Below, piece by piece: positions 14,931-23,838 of a stretch of DNA of 64,000 bases. Where the stretch lies: contig NZ_RYZZ01000005.1 of the NCBI RefSeq assembly GCF_003989135.1, forward strand, positions 146,166-210,165. Reading direction: 5' to 3'. Below the pieces are notes generated by a model, which did no database searches, was not told the origin of the DNA, and worked only from the letters and a program-made list of their open reading frames with translations. Origin of the DNA: Peribacillus cavernae (GTDB taxonomy: Bacteria; Bacillota; Bacilli; Bacillales; DSM-1321). The translations under genes were made by a program, and so were the position numbers. Each line of letters begins with the position of its first letter. Position 1 is the first letter of the stretch.

Positions 14931-15738
14931 TATAGACACCTTCAATCACTTTCATGTTACTGGCGGACCAGAAACCCTATATTATCATAACAATATAATC
15001 CTTATTCGATATATCGCAGAAAGCTTCTTAGGAAAGTATAAAATAAGGAAAAAGTGAAAACAAGTTTTATCCACAGATTGTGGGTAAAACAATACATTCT
15101 GTGGATAAATTTGTGGATATATTAATTGTTTTTACTTAAACGGAAAGATATCTCCAACCTTTACCTTTTGTGTCAAAAGATAAGTAGTCATCATAGCGGG
15201 CGGTACAGAAACTGACAGTCATCCATACCTATCAACTTCTTTCCGTGCTCAGAAGCGTAAAAGACTGTCGGCAGCTCCAGTGGCTCTACCTTCTTGAAAC
15301 CAAGTGCTTCAAAGAGTTGAAGAGAACTCTGTTTCGTGGCTAAATAGACGCTGTGAAGCTCATGTTTTTTCGCGACCAGCAAAATCTGCTGCAGCAAGGC
15401 AGGGATTTTTTCATACGGAAAAGATGGATTGAAAACGAACGACCTGAGCAGCCCAATATTTTTAATTGGTTCAATGCCTACCGCAGCAACCATCTTTCCT
15501 TCCGCATCACGGGCCAACAAGTAATATTCAAATTTACTTTTTACTCCTTCTGTGCTCACATTCGCTCCTGCCAAAAACTGCACCAGTTCATGAACATCCT
15601 TTTCTTCCGCTTGTTGAAAATCAGATGCCATAGTCTATCATCTCCCCTATTTTCTATCATCTCTAGTAATAGGTATATGAGAGAGACTGTGGTCTAGAAC
15701 ATTTTTATTGACGGAATTTGTGGATAAATTGTGGATAA
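14890..15738. promoter_or_regulatory. DnaA-box cluster at ywlC/ywlB
   Basis: Perfect TTATCCACA 9-mers (either strand) at 14890-14898, 15067-15075, 15100-15108, 15719-15727 and 15730-15738. One-mismatch boxes are at 14902-14910, 15079-15087 and 15112-15120. Four boxes fall within 54 nt (15067-15120). B. subtilis carries DnaA-box clusters outside oriC, and as I recall one lies at ywlC; they titrate DnaA and respond to replication status. DnaA binding here is inferred from the motifs. Confidence 0.75.
15191..15631 (-). CDS. GNAT-family N-acetyltransferase (YwlB-like)
   Basis: Cytosolic acetyl-CoA dependent acetyltransferase of unknown substrate. The 146 residues show the GNAT layout: N-terminal helices, GLLRSFVFNPSFPYEKIPALL in the acetyl-CoA loop region (about 77-97) and SSLQLFEALGFKKVEP near the C terminus. 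The position between ywlC and spoIIR equals that of ywlB in B. subtilis. It lies inside the DnaA-box cluster. Confidence 0.8.
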   Translation of the reverse strand: MASDFQQAEEKDVHELVQFLAGANVSTEGVKSKFEYYLLARDAEGKMVAAVGIEPIKNIGLLRSFVFNPSFPYEKIPALLQQILLVAKKHELHSVYLATKQSSLQLFEALGFKKVEPLELPTVFYASEHGKKLIGMDDCQFLYRPL

Positions 15739-15790
15739 ATATACTCATTAATTAATGAAATGCTCTTGTTTACTAAAAAGTGACATTGCA

Positions 15791-16588
15791 TTAAAAAATC
15801 TCGGAAAATAGCTCCGCCACGAATGACTTCACGACGACTGGCGATTCATCTCGGCTTACATAAATCTGTTTTTCCTTTTCTGAATTCCGTTCTAAAATCC
15901 GTTCTGATTCCAGTTCCGCTTGCTTCGCGTTTGAGACTATTACTGGTTCACTGTTTTTTTTACTTTTTACCGTTTTGACCTTTGCTTCATCTTCTTTAAT
16001 AGCGTTTTTCTTTTCTCCGTTTTGTTGCTCTGAGTGGATTTCATTTGTATTTTCCTCCTCATACGGGCTCTTGCTTACTGCTGTTCCGTTTGAAAAATCC
16101 AGGAAGCAAAGGGGCGGGAACAATACACACCACCAATTGGCGCCTTCCCCTTTACCGAGGGTTATCACGATCGCTTCATATTCACCAGCCGGATAAAGAT
16201 ATTGCCCGTAGAGCTTTGTCGGGAACTCCGCTTTGCCGAAATTCACTTTCACCTTCTGGTCAATACCCTGTTCATCAACAATTTTTTCCGCTGTTTGCTG
16301 GATATCTGGCAGATGGGATTTAATGACTTTTTTGGCTTCTTTCAATGAAGTCAGGTCTTCCACCCAGCCTGTAATATTTTGATTCACTTCATCCCTGATC
16401 AGGCGTTTGACATCCTGATCTGCTTTTTTATCGCTGTTTGCGAGGATGCGAAGCCGGATTGCTTCTTTAGGAATGATTACTGTCTCTTCCGTTTTTGCGG
16501 CACTTTCAACTTTTGGCATATATATACTTAAAATCGTCCCGATTGTTAAGATTAATAGATAGGCAATCGATAAATACTTTTTATTCAT
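15791..16588 (-). CDS. spoIIR: Stage II sporulation protein R
   Basis: Forespore-secreted signal that triggers SpoIIGA to process pro-sigma-E in the mother cell. The start is the ATG of MNKKYLSIAYLL, with GGGGAGGAG 7 nt upstream; codons before it lack a ribosome site. An N-terminal signal/membrane segment (about 5-24) is followed by the conserved domain: IRLRILANSDKKADQ, YGQYLYPAGEYEAIVITLG, GANWWCVLFPPLCFLDFSNG. The product is about 265 residues against roughly 224 in B. subtilis. The extra length is a charged, low-complexity stretch (about residues 175-245) before the conserved C-terminal helix. Confidence 0.95.
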   Translation of the reverse strand: MNKKYLSIAYLLILTIGTILSIYMPKVESAAKTEETVIIPKEAIRLRILANSDKKADQDVKRLIRDEVNQNITGWVEDLTSLKEAKKVIKSHLPDIQQTAEKIVDEQGIDQKVKVNFGKAEFPTKLYGQYLYPAGEYEAIVITLGKGEGANWWCVLFPPLCFLDFSNGTAVSKSPYEEENTNEIHSEQQNGEKKNAIKEDEAKVKTVKSKKNSEPVIVSNAKQAELESERILERNSEKEKQIYVSRDESPVVVKSFVAELFSEIF

Positions 16589-16680
16589 GTCAATTCTCCT
16601 CCCCTGCACAAATACAGTCTCGCCAGCTTGCCTGTATCCTAAACTAGTAAAATCATTTATTTTAAGAAAAGCGGCCTAAT

Positions 16681-16720
16681 AAAAAAGGATTTGGCCCCCG
16701 AAGAGGACCAAATCCTTTTT
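16681..16720 (-). terminator. Terminator of the prfA-prmC operon
   Basis: Inverted repeat AAAAAGGATTTGG / CCAAATCCTTTTTT around a 12-14 nt loop, ending two bases before the prmC stop. The U-run is on the minus strand. Confidence 0.88.
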
Positions 16721-16722
16721 CA

Positions 16723-17592
16723 TCATCTTATCTCTGCAAACACCATGCGGTCTTTTCCATTTATGTCAAATTCAATCGACACAGCCGCACCTGGAAAAGT
16801 ATCCTGGAGCATATCGGCGACAGCCTCTCCTTGCCCTGCTCCTATTTCAAATCCTATCAAGCCGGGCTGCTTGACCACCTGCGGCAGTTCTACCATGAAA
16901 CGCCGGTAAAAATCGAGTCCGTCTGTTCCGGCAAATAAAGCCATGTGCGGCTCATGCCCGGTAACCACGACAGACATTGATTCCTTATCAGAATCAGGAA
17001 TATAAGGCGGATTGGACAATATGATATCTAGCTTACGGTTGCTTTCGATAAAAGGCTGCAGCAAATCACCCTGTACGAAAGTCACGTCAGCTTCAAGCTT
17101 TCTTGCATTAAGCCGGGCGACATCAAGAGAAACTTCGGCAATATCTGTTGCCATGACAGTCAACAAATCCGGTTTTTCAAGCTTCATCGTAATTGCAATT
17201 GCTCCGCTCCCTGTCCCTATATCGGCTAATTTCAGTCTTTTTTTACTGGGCAGTTTTGAAACTTTCTTAAGCGTATGGTAAATGAGCTCTTCCGTTTCCG
17301 GACGCGGAATCAGTACTTGTTTATTCACGATAAAAGCACGTCCGTAAAATTCTTCTGTGCCAATAATATGCTGGACAGGCGTACCGGATACATGGAGCTC
17401 TACCGCCTTTTGAAATTCTTCGGCGGTTTCCGCAGGAAGGATGGTCTGTAAATTAGCAAATAGCTGTGACCTGTTCATGTTCAATAAGTGCTTTAACAAA
17501 ATCTCTCCTGCATTTTCATCCCTGTCGTTTGCCATTAAAAAAGAAGAAGCCCATTTCAGGGCTTCGTATACCTTTGTGAACGAATTATTCAT
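16723..17592 (-). CDS. prmC: Release factor glutamine methyltransferase
   Basis: SAM-dependent methylase that modifies the GGQ glutamine of release factors. I choose the ATG giving [19 protein letters not shown], matching the family N terminus. That ATG overlaps the prfA stop by 8 nt, so translation is probably coupled; the longer frame extends into prfA. SAM motif [11 protein letters not shown] is at about 124-134 and the substrate loop NPPY at 194-197. The 289 residues are of family size. Confidence 0.95.
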   Translation of the reverse strand: MNNSFTKVYEALKWASSFLMANDRDENAGEILLKHLLNMNRSQLFANLQTILPAETAEEFQKAVELHVSGTPVQHIIGTEEFYGRAFIVNKQVLIPRPETEELIYHTLKKVSKLPSKKRLKLADIGTGSGAIAITMKLEKPDLLTVMATDIAEVSLDVARLNARKLEADVTFVQGDLLQPFIESNRKLDIILSNPPYIPDSDKESMSVVVTGHEPHMALFAGTDGLDFYRRFMVELPQVVKQPGLIGFEIGAGQGEAVADMLQDTFPGAAVSIEFDINGKDRMVFAEIR

Positions 17593-18664
17593 CCGCGTTT
17601 TGCAGCCTGGAAGATTGATCTTCAACAATTAAGGCGTCAATGATTTCATCAAGCTTCCCTTCGATAATCTGATCGAGCTTTTGGATCGTCAGACCGATAC
17701 GATGGTCAGTCACGCGGTTTTGCGGGAAGTTATAAGTACGAATACGTTCCGAACGGTCTCCTGTCCCAACAGCAAGCTTGCGGTTTTGGTCGTATTCTGC
17801 CTGGGCCTCCCGCTGGAACTTATCGTAAACACGGGCGCGCAGGATCTTCATTGCTTTTTCTTTATTTTTGATCTGTGATTTTTCATCCTGCATGGATACG
17901 ACCGTCCCGGTCGGAAGATGCGTAAGACGGACGGCAGACATCGTTGTATTAACACTTTGGCCGCCCGGTCCGCTGGAAGCGAATGTATCCACACGGATAT
18001 CCTTTTCATGGATTTCCACTTCCACTTCCTCAGCTTCAGGAAGCACCGCTACTGTCGCTGTCGAAGTATGAATGCGGCCGCCTGATTCCGTTTCCGGTAC
18101 ACGCTGAACACGGTGTGCACCATTTTCGAACTTCAGCTTAGAATAGGCACCGTTCCCGTTTATCATGAAGATGATTTCTTTAAATCCGCCCAAACCGGTA
18201 GGGTTCGAATCCATCACATCAATTTTCCAGCCCTGTACCTCCGCAAAACGGCTGTACATTCGGTAAAGGCTTCCTGCAAAAAGGGCTGCCTCGTCCCCGC
18301 CGGCTGCTCCGCGAATTTCCATGATTACGTTTTTATCATCGTTAGGGTCTTTTGGAATAAGAAGGATCTTTAGCTTTTCTTCGAGCGAGTTGATGTTCTC
18401 CTGGAGCTCATTCAACTCTTCCTTGACCATTTCACGCATGTCCGGATCCAGCTTTTCTTCAAGCATTGCTTTGGCATCCTGGTATTGGTCGTGCACTTCC
18501 TTATATTCCTTATACGTTTGTGCGGTCTCCTGGATATCAGATTGCTCCTTGGAGTAATCCCTTAGCTTTCTGGAGTCGTTAATAATCTCAGGATCACTCA
18601 ATAATTCATTCAATTTTTCATATCTATCTTCTACAGCCTGTAAACGATCTAACACGTTATTCAC
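17585..18664 (-). CDS. prfA: Peptide chain release factor 1
   Basis: Terminates translation at UAA and UAG. The 359 residues carry the RF1 tripeptide PET (190-192) for stop-codon recognition and the GGQ motif (234-236, [12 protein letters not shown]) for peptidyl-tRNA hydrolysis. It is followed by the overlapping prmC, whose product methylates that GGQ. Confidence 0.98.
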   Translation of the reverse strand: MNNVLDRLQAVEDRYEKLNELLSDPEIINDSRKLRDYSKEQSDIQETAQTYKEYKEVHDQYQDAKAMLEEKLDPDMREMVKEELNELQENINSLEEKLKILLIPKDPNDDKNVIMEIRGAAGGDEAALFAGSLYRMYSRFAEVQGWKIDVMDSNPTGLGGFKEIIFMINGNGAYSKLKFENGAHRVQRVPETESGGRIHTSTATVAVLPEAEEVEVEIHEKDIRVDTFASSGPGGQSVNTTMSAVRLTHLPTGTVVSMQDEKSQIKNKEKAMKILRARVYDKFQREAQAEYDQNRKLAVGTGDRSERIRTYNFPQNRVTDHRIGLTIQKLDQIIEGKLDEIIDALIVEDQSSRLQNADE

Positions 18665-18739
18665 CTCGTCGGTTTAAAACTTATCCATAACATGTTAATT
18701 ATAGTATAGGTGAATGAACAACGTCAAAGCCATTCAAGA

Positions 18740-19195
18740 TTAATCTTCACCAGCAGGTTCCATGTTGACTTCAATGTTATACCTCGGAAGCGCTTCCGTA
18801 AGCATGCGCTTTATCCGCTTTCTCTCTTGTTTTCTTTGTTCATCGGAATCAATTTTTCCATTGTCATGGATAGTGACACTAAGGCTATTGCCCTTCTGCC
18901 AGACTCCTCCTGCTTCATATTCTGTATTCGCCTCAATAATCTGTCTGGCCTTCTGCACTTCAGATCCGGTGTTTGGCGTGACATTCGAATTGCTTCCAGG
19001 AGTATTTAACAGCTGGTCAGACGGTTGTTCGACAGCATCGTTATTGTCGTTTACTGCCCTTCCCGGTTTATTGGAAATGAGAGTTGTCCCATTTTTCGTT
19101 TCCTCTCCATAGCCTGCTTCTCTATCTTCGTTCGTGCTACAGCCTGCTATCACAGTTAAAATGACAGCCGCACAAAATAGCATCCCTTTTCTCAT
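18740..19195 (-). CDS. Small predicted lipoprotein of unknown function
   Basis: The ATG start at MRKGMLFCAAVILTVIAGCS has AGGAGGTG upstream; an upstream in-frame start lacks support. A lipobox (VIAGC, Cys at about 19) follows a short hydrophobic signal, so the mature protein is probably lipid-anchored outside the membrane. The rest is polar: an Asn/Ser/Pro/Thr-rich linker (about 40-75), then a compact alpha/beta-looking C-terminal part (KARQIIEANTEYEAGGVWQ...RYNIEVNME). Its size and build recall the sporulation lipoproteins of the YhcN/YlaJ group, but I cannot assign it to that family. It lies between tdk and prfA. Confidence 0.75.
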   Translation of the reverse strand: MRKGMLFCAAVILTVIAGCSTNEDREAGYGEETKNGTTLISNKPGRAVNDNNDAVEQPSDQLLNTPGSNSNVTPNTGSEVQKARQIIEANTEYEAGGVWQKGNSLSVTIHDNGKIDSDEQRKQERKRIKRMLTEALPRYNIEVNMEPAGED

Positions 19196-19324
19196 ATGGA
19201 TTGCACCTCCTGACATTAGCATTCCCTATTCAAAAAGGATGTTGCAAAAATGTCAGGTCCGGATAAACTTCCTGCATCTATTCTGGACTTCGAGCAGCGG
19301 CCTCAGGTTATGGTGGGTTCTTGA

Positions 19325-19357
19325 TTTCGGTGACAAAAAACAAAGTTTCGGTGATAA
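19325..19357. repeat. Two-copy 21 nt direct repeat
   Basis: TTTCGGTGACAA (19325) and TTTCGGTGATAA (19346) are spaced by 21 nt in an intergenic stretch. The spacing equals that of the larger arrays at 37034 and 56063. Confidence 0.5.
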
Positions 19358-19533
19358 GAACAAAAGCGCAAGCGCCTTGTTCAGCCCAGACAAGCATAAG
19401 ACGAGCATCTGTATGGGGAGCGGTTTTCTCCCCATCTGATGATTGGCTTATGACCTCGATGGGCTAGGCGCTGGAGCTGGATGCAGATAACCACAATTAA
19501 GTTATCCACATAAAATTAAATCTGTAGTTTCCT
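19357..19533 (+). repeat. Dispersed palindromic element, copy flanking tdk (3' side of tdk)
   Basis: Left arm AGAACAAAAGCGCAAGCGCC, right arm CTAGGCGCTGGAGCTGGA. The centre holds CATAAG...CTTATG enclosing ATGGGGAG / CTCCCCAT. About 50 nt beyond the right arm, including a perfect DnaA box at 19502-19510, is shared with the copy at 20378-20674. Confidence 0.75.
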
Positions 19534-19549
19534 TAGTTTTCTATAAATA

Positions 19550-19584
19550 AAAAAACTGCTTAAGACAAGGTCCTCAAGCAGCAT
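19550..19584 (-). terminator. Terminator of tdk
   Basis: Minus strand: CTGCTTGAGGACC, loop, TTAAGCAG, then TTTTTTT, just past the tdk stop. Confidence 0.8.
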
Positions 19585-19587
19585 GCA

Positions 19588-20208
19588 TTACAATTCGGAT
19601 AACTTTAACGCTTCTTCATTTATATTGCTATTTTTCCCCGGTACCTCATGATGATGTCTGCAGCGGGGCTCATATGATTCGGAAGCTCCCACGAGAATGA
19701 CGGGATCATCATAGGAAGCGGGGGCTCCGTTGATTAACCGCTGCGTCCGGCTCGCAGGCGACCCGCACACGGCGCACACCGCTTGCAGTTTTGTGACTGA
19801 TTCAGCCAATGACATTAGAAAAGGTACGGGGCCGAATGGTTCACCACGGAAGTCCTGGTCCAGCCCTGCCAGGATGACGCGATAACCGCTGTCCGCAAGA
19901 TGCTGGGCAACTTCTACAATTTCCTCATCGAAAAATTGCACCTCATCGATCGCAATGATATCTAATTTCTCATCGAGATATTTAAAGATATCTGTAGAAT
20001 GCGAAATGGATCTCGCCATTATCGAGGTGCGGTTATGCGATACAACAGCTTCTTCCGCATAGCGATTATCTAAGGCAGGCTTAAAGACGGCTATTTGCTG
20101 TTTCGCAAATTGAGCACGGTTCACCCTTTTAATCAATTCCTCGGATTTGCCGGAAAACATGCTGCCGCAAATAAGCTCAATCCAGCCTGATTGTTTCATT
20201 TCGTACAT
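19588..20208 (-). CDS. tdk: Thymidine kinase
   Basis: Phosphorylates thymidine in the salvage pathway. The start at [16 protein letters not shown] matches the Bacillus N terminus and has GGGAGAGG 8 nt upstream; the longer frame adds 42 unsupported residues. P-loop [10 protein letters not shown] is at 15-24; the lid/zinc region has [15 protein letters not shown] and the C-terminal CRHHHEVPG. 206 residues. The gene is bracketed by two direct copies of a dispersed repeat. Confidence 0.97.
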   Translation of the reverse strand: MYEMKQSGWIELICGSMFSGKSEELIKRVNRAQFAKQQIAVFKPALDNRYAEEAVVSHNRTSIMARSISHSTDIFKYLDEKLDIIAIDEVQFFDEEIVEVAQHLADSGYRVILAGLDQDFRGEPFGPVPFLMSLAESVTKLQAVCAVCGSPASRTQRLINGAPASYDDPVILVGASESYEPRCRHHHEVPGKNSNINEEALKLSEL

Positions 20209-20377
20209 TGAAACAGCCTCTCCCTTCCACAAATCGGTCCTTCTCATCGACAAAAAGGACATTCTTATAATTACAGGATACGTCAAAACATTTCCGATTG
20301 TTCCCCCACTGGATACCAATAACGTCCCCAACAATAGAAAAACAAACCTAAAAAGGCATATGCCTGATAGGCAACAA

Positions 20378-20674
20378 AGAACAAAAGCGCAAGCGCCTAA
20401 AAGGAACGTCGACTAACATCCGCCACGTCCTGTGGCGAACGTCGACGTCAGCACATCCTGTGCAAGTCCGACAAGCATAAGACGAGCAGCTGTATGGGGA
20501 GCGGTTTTCTCCCCATCAGATGATTGGCTCATGACCTCGAGGCCGACTAAAATTGCCACGTCCTCATGTCTTCGTCGGCACTAGCACGTCCTGTGCGTCG
20601 GGGCTAGGCGCTGGAGCTGGATGCAGATAATCAAAATTAAGTTATCCACATAAAATTCAATCTATAGTTTCCTT
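20378..20674 (+). repeat. Dispersed palindromic element, copy flanking tdk (5' side of tdk)
   Basis: Same arms and same central hairpin (ATGGGGAG / CTCCCCAT, 20495-20516) as the copy at 19357, with extra internal segments built from GTCGAC, CCACGTCCTGTGG and CACGTCCTGTGC motifs. The last 74 nt (20601-20674), including a DnaA box at 20642-20650, differ from the other copy at only about four positions. Confidence 0.75.
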
Positions 20675-20680
20675 TACAGT

Positions 20681-20720
20681 AAAAAAAACAGGCAAGGAAA
20701 TATGCTTGCCTGTTTTTTTA
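20681..20720. terminator. Bidirectional terminator between rpmE and tdk
   Basis: AAAAACAGGCAAG, 8 nt loop, CTTGCCTGTTTTTTT. U-runs exist on both strands. Confidence 0.85.
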
Positions 20721-20744
20721 GAACACTTCAGCAGTGAGTGAAGG

Positions 20745-20777
20745 ATAAATAAAACTCCCATCCAGAGATGGAAGTTT
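20745..20777 (-). terminator. Terminator of rpmE
   Basis: Minus strand: AAACTTCCATC, 4 nt loop, GATGGGAGTTT, then TATTTATCC. Ten-pair stem with one G-U; weak U-run, backed up by the stronger hairpin 25 nt further on. Confidence 0.7.
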
Positions 20778-20789
20778 CATCTAATCAAA

Positions 20790-20990
20790 TTACTTTATGC
20801 CGTATTTTTTGTTGAAGCGATCAACACGTCCGCCAACTTCAGCGAACTTTTGACGTCCAGTATAGAATGGGTGGCATTCAGAGCAAGTCTCAACACGCAC
20901 TTCATTTTTCACAGAACCTGTTTCAAAAGTATTCCCGCAAGAACATGTAACTGTTATCTTTTTATAATTTGGATGAATTCCAGCTTTCAT
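20790..20990 (-). CDS. rpmE: 50S ribosomal protein L31, zinc-binding type
   Basis: Small protein of the large ribosomal subunit. 66 residues starting [19 protein letters not shown]. Cys16 and Cys18 with the later [10 protein letters not shown] pair (about 36-39) form the zinc site, so this is the C+ form rather than the Zur-regulated YtiA type. Own transcript with two downstream terminators. Confidence 0.97.
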   Translation of the reverse strand: MKAGIHPNYKKITVTCSCGNTFETGSVKNEVRVETCSECHPFYTGRQKFAEVGGRVDRFNKKYGIK

Positions 20991-21135
20991 TCTTTTCAGC
21001 TCCTTCTGCCCTGAATCATTCGAAACAGAGTTATATACTTCAAGGGGGGAAATAATCCCTCACCTATTTTGTAAAAACACATTGTGCTAATTATAGCAAT
21101 TAGAAAATGTTTTTGCAACAACTTGTTAGACATTA

Positions 21136-22413
21136 CTAAGCGCGCTTTGCTGTTGCACCTTTTTTCATTTCTTCTTCCAGCTTGCTGAAAAATTCTTCAT
21201 TGCCACTAGTTTGTTTTAAGCGGCGCAGGAATTTCTCGGCAAAATCCGGGGAATCAGACATTGTTTTACGAATCGCCCATAGCTTATCAAGATGTTCTTT
21301 TGGAATAAGCAGCTCTTCCTTGCGCGTTCCGGAACGCCTGATATCGATGGCAGGGAAAATACGTCTCTCCGCCAATGAGCGGTCCAGATGAAGTTCCATA
21401 TTACCTGTCCCTTTAAATTCCTCGTAGATGACATCGTCCATACGGGAACCTGTATCGACTAGGGCTGTCGCCAGAATCGTCAGGCTTCCGCCTTCTTCAA
21501 TATTCCTTGCTGCCCCAAAGAACCGTTTTGGCCTATGGAATGCAGCCGGATCAATCCCTCCGGAAAGCGTTCTTCCGCTTGGCGGAATTACCAGGTTATA
21601 GGCACGTGCCAGCCGGGTGATGCTGTCCATCAGGATGATGACATCACGCTTATGCTCAACAAGGCGCATCGCCCTTTCTAGCACTAGCTCGGCCACTTTA
21701 ATATGGTTTTCGGGCACTTCATCAAACGTCGAGCTGACAACATCACCTGCAACTGAACGTTCAATATCCGTTACCTCTTCCGGACGTTCATCAATCAACA
21801 GAACGATAAGCTCTGCTTCTGGATGGTTTGTTGTGACTGCGTTGGCAATCTCCTTTATCAGCATCGTTTTACCCGCTTTTGGAGGGGCCACGATCAAACC
21901 GCGCTGTCCAAAACCGACCGGAGCCAAAACATCCATGATCCGCGTAGATAAGTTTTTGTGGACGGTTTCCAATTTAATTTGCCTGTCAGGATACAAAGGA
22001 GTCAGTCCTGGAAAGTGAACCCGTTCTTTCGCTGATTCAGGGTTATCCCCATTTACCGCTTCCACATGAAGTAATCCGTAATACCGCTCGTTTTCTTTGG
22101 GCGGCCTTACCTTGCCTGAAACCTTATCTCCGTTTCGCAAATCGAATCTGCGGATCTGCGAAGCTGAAATATAAATATCCTCTGAGCTTGGAGAATAGTT
22201 AATTGGACGCAGGAACCCGAAGCCCTCGGATGGGATGATTTCCAGTACCCCTTGCATGAAGAGCAATCCATCTTGCTCTGCCTGCGCTTTTAAAATCGCA
22301 AAAATAAGTTCCTTTTTGCTAAGTTTGCTGTAGTAGGATACTTTATATTCGCGTGCGTGCTCATATAGATCCTTTAGTTTCATGTTTTCTAAATTTAAAA
22401 TGGTTAAATTCAT
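21136..22413 (-). CDS. rho: Transcription termination factor Rho
   Basis: Hexameric RNA helicase for factor-dependent termination. 425 residues in the standard order: N-terminal Rho_N helices (about 8-45), cold-shock-like RNA-binding domain (about 52-120, GFGFLRP), then the RecA-like ATPase with Walker A APPKAGKT (176-183) and Walker B region [17 protein letters not shown]. The Q and R loops are conserved. Same position next to rpmE as in B. subtilis. Confidence 0.98.
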   Translation of the reverse strand: MNLTILNLENMKLKDLYEHAREYKVSYYSKLSKKELIFAILKAQAEQDGLLFMQGVLEIIPSEGFGFLRPINYSPSSEDIYISASQIRRFDLRNGDKVSGKVRPPKENERYYGLLHVEAVNGDNPESAKERVHFPGLTPLYPDRQIKLETVHKNLSTRIMDVLAPVGFGQRGLIVAPPKAGKTMLIKEIANAVTTNHPEAELIVLLIDERPEEVTDIERSVAGDVVSSTFDEVPENHIKVAELVLERAMRLVEHKRDVIILMDSITRLARAYNLVIPPSGRTLSGGIDPAAFHRPKRFFGAARNIEEGGSLTILATALVDTGSRMDDVIYEEFKGTGNMELHLDRSLAERRIFPAIDIRRSGTRKEELLIPKEHLDKLWAIRKTMSDSPDFAEKFLRRLKQTSGNEEFFSKLEEEMKKGATAKRA

Positions 22414-22776
22414 TATGACACCACACTTTATTTAATTAAACGTTTTCACCCATACTGAACAAAAGAAATAGGATATGGACGAAACCATATATCCGGACAA
22501 GGGTATTCTTTTTTAGAAAGGATGATACATTCTTTGGGTAAAGAGAAAATAGTTGAAGGCTTCCTTGAAGTTTTGGAGTAGTATTGCAGAATGATCTCTC
22601 TATCTTTTATTAAAACAAGCTTAATTGTACTTTTTTTATAAGAAATATTCAACTTAAATTTATTTATAGCGAAAGCGAGCGATTATCGCCCGCTTTTAGG
22701 GCCTTGTAAAAAGGTACCCATCATTCCAAATTCACAGTGCTAAACTTTTTAATAATGAATAAAAAGAAAAGCTCTT
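22414..22776. other. Intergenic stretch between rho and glpX, no gene supported
   Basis: AT-rich, 363 nt. The only frame of note (68 codons, minus strand, TTG start) has no ribosome site and no recognisable similarity. An 11-pair hairpin (22672-22697) lies near the glpX end. Confidence 0.6.
22672..22697 (-). terminator. Stem-loop, possible glpX terminator
   Basis: AAGCGGGCGA / TCGCTCGCTT with a 3 nt loop on the minus strand. The downstream U-run is poor (TCGCTATAAATAAATT), so termination may be inefficient or Rho-assisted. Confidence 0.4.
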
Positions 22777-23739
22777 CTACCTGATAACCAGGTTTGGCTT
22801 CTTCTTCAGGCTGTGCCGGCCTTCAATGAATCGGACGGTTCCCGATTTTGCACGCATGACAAGAGAGTGTGTCTCTCCATAATTACCTTTAAACTGGACG
22901 CCTTTTAACAATTCTCCATCTGTCACACCAGTCGCGGCAAAAATGGCGTCATCACCACGGACAAGGTCTTCCATTCTAAGAACGCTGTTCAAATCTATGC
23001 CCATCTTATGGCAGCGCTCCGCTTCCTGGTCATTTTGCGGAAGGAGTTTGCCCTGAATCTCACCGCCGAGGCATTTAAGTGCCACCGCAGCAATCACTCC
23101 TTCAGGTGCCCCCCCTGTGCCGAACAAAATATCCACACCGGTCTGGTCAAAGGCTGTATTGATGGCACCGGCGACATCGCCATCATTAATTAATTTAATT
23201 CGTGCGCCTGCTTCACGGAGCTCTTCGACTATTTTCGAGTGGCGCTCGCGGTGTAATACCGTCGCGACAACATCCTGGATATCTTTATTCTTTGCCTTTG
23301 CCACTGCTTTCAGGTTGTCCAAAACAGAAGCGTCAATATCGATTTGCCCGACTGCCTCAGGCCCAACTGCAATCTTATCCATGTACATATCCGGAGCATG
23401 AAGGAGGTTGCCGTTATCAGCGATGGCTAATACCGCTAAAGCGTTCCATCCTCCTGAAGCAACAATGTTCGTTCCTTCCAGAGGGTCAACCGCAACATCT
23501 ACACGAGGGCCATACCCGGTACCAAGCTTTTCGCCGATATACAGCATCGGCGCTTCATCCATCTCGCCTTCCCCGATCACGACAGTCCCTTTCATCGGTA
23601 CTGTATCGAAGACATCCCGCATAGCCGAAGTAGCCGCATCATCTGCTTCTTCTTTTTTTCCTCTTCCCATCCAACGCGCTGAAGCCAAAGCGGCTCCTTC
23701 CGTTACGCGCACCAGCTCCATAGATAAGCTTCTCTCCAT
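22777..23739 (-). CDS. glpX: Fructose-1,6-bisphosphatase class II
   Basis: Gluconeogenic phosphatase hydrolysing FBP to F6P. The 320 residues have the GlpX motifs: [10 protein letters not shown] (about 56-65), VDPLEGTN (about 86-93) with the metal-binding Asp/Glu, and [10 protein letters not shown] (about 203-212). Neighbouring fbaA and fsa act on the same sugar phosphates. Ortholog of B. subtilis ywjI. Confidence 0.95.
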   Translation of the reverse strand: MERSLSMELVRVTEGAALASARWMGRGKKEEADDAATSAMRDVFDTVPMKGTVVIGEGEMDEAPMLYIGEKLGTGYGPRVDVAVDPLEGTNIVASGGWNALAVLAIADNGNLLHAPDMYMDKIAVGPEAVGQIDIDASVLDNLKAVAKAKNKDIQDVVATVLHRERHSKIVEELREAGARIKLINDGDVAGAINTAFDQTGVDILFGTGGAPEGVIAAVALKCLGGEIQGKLLPQNDQEAERCHKMGIDLNSVLRMEDLVRGDDAIFAATGVTDGELLKGVQFKGNYGETHSLVMRAKSGTVRFIEGRHSLKKKPNLVIR

Positions 23740-23838
23740 TATTGGTTCCCCCTCAGTGCTACTTAACTATAATTACATAATAATTAGTATAACACAATCT
23801 CTTCATTATCGTAACACATTAAGGCACTGGGACTATAT

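Noticed and set aside
19253..19435. 60-codon frame inside the dispersed repeat
   Set aside because: Falls in a structured repeat; no conservation in the other copies and no ribosome site.
22446..22652. 68-codon frame on the minus strand between rho and glpX
   Set aside because: TTG start, no ribosome site, AT-biased composition and no recognisable motif.
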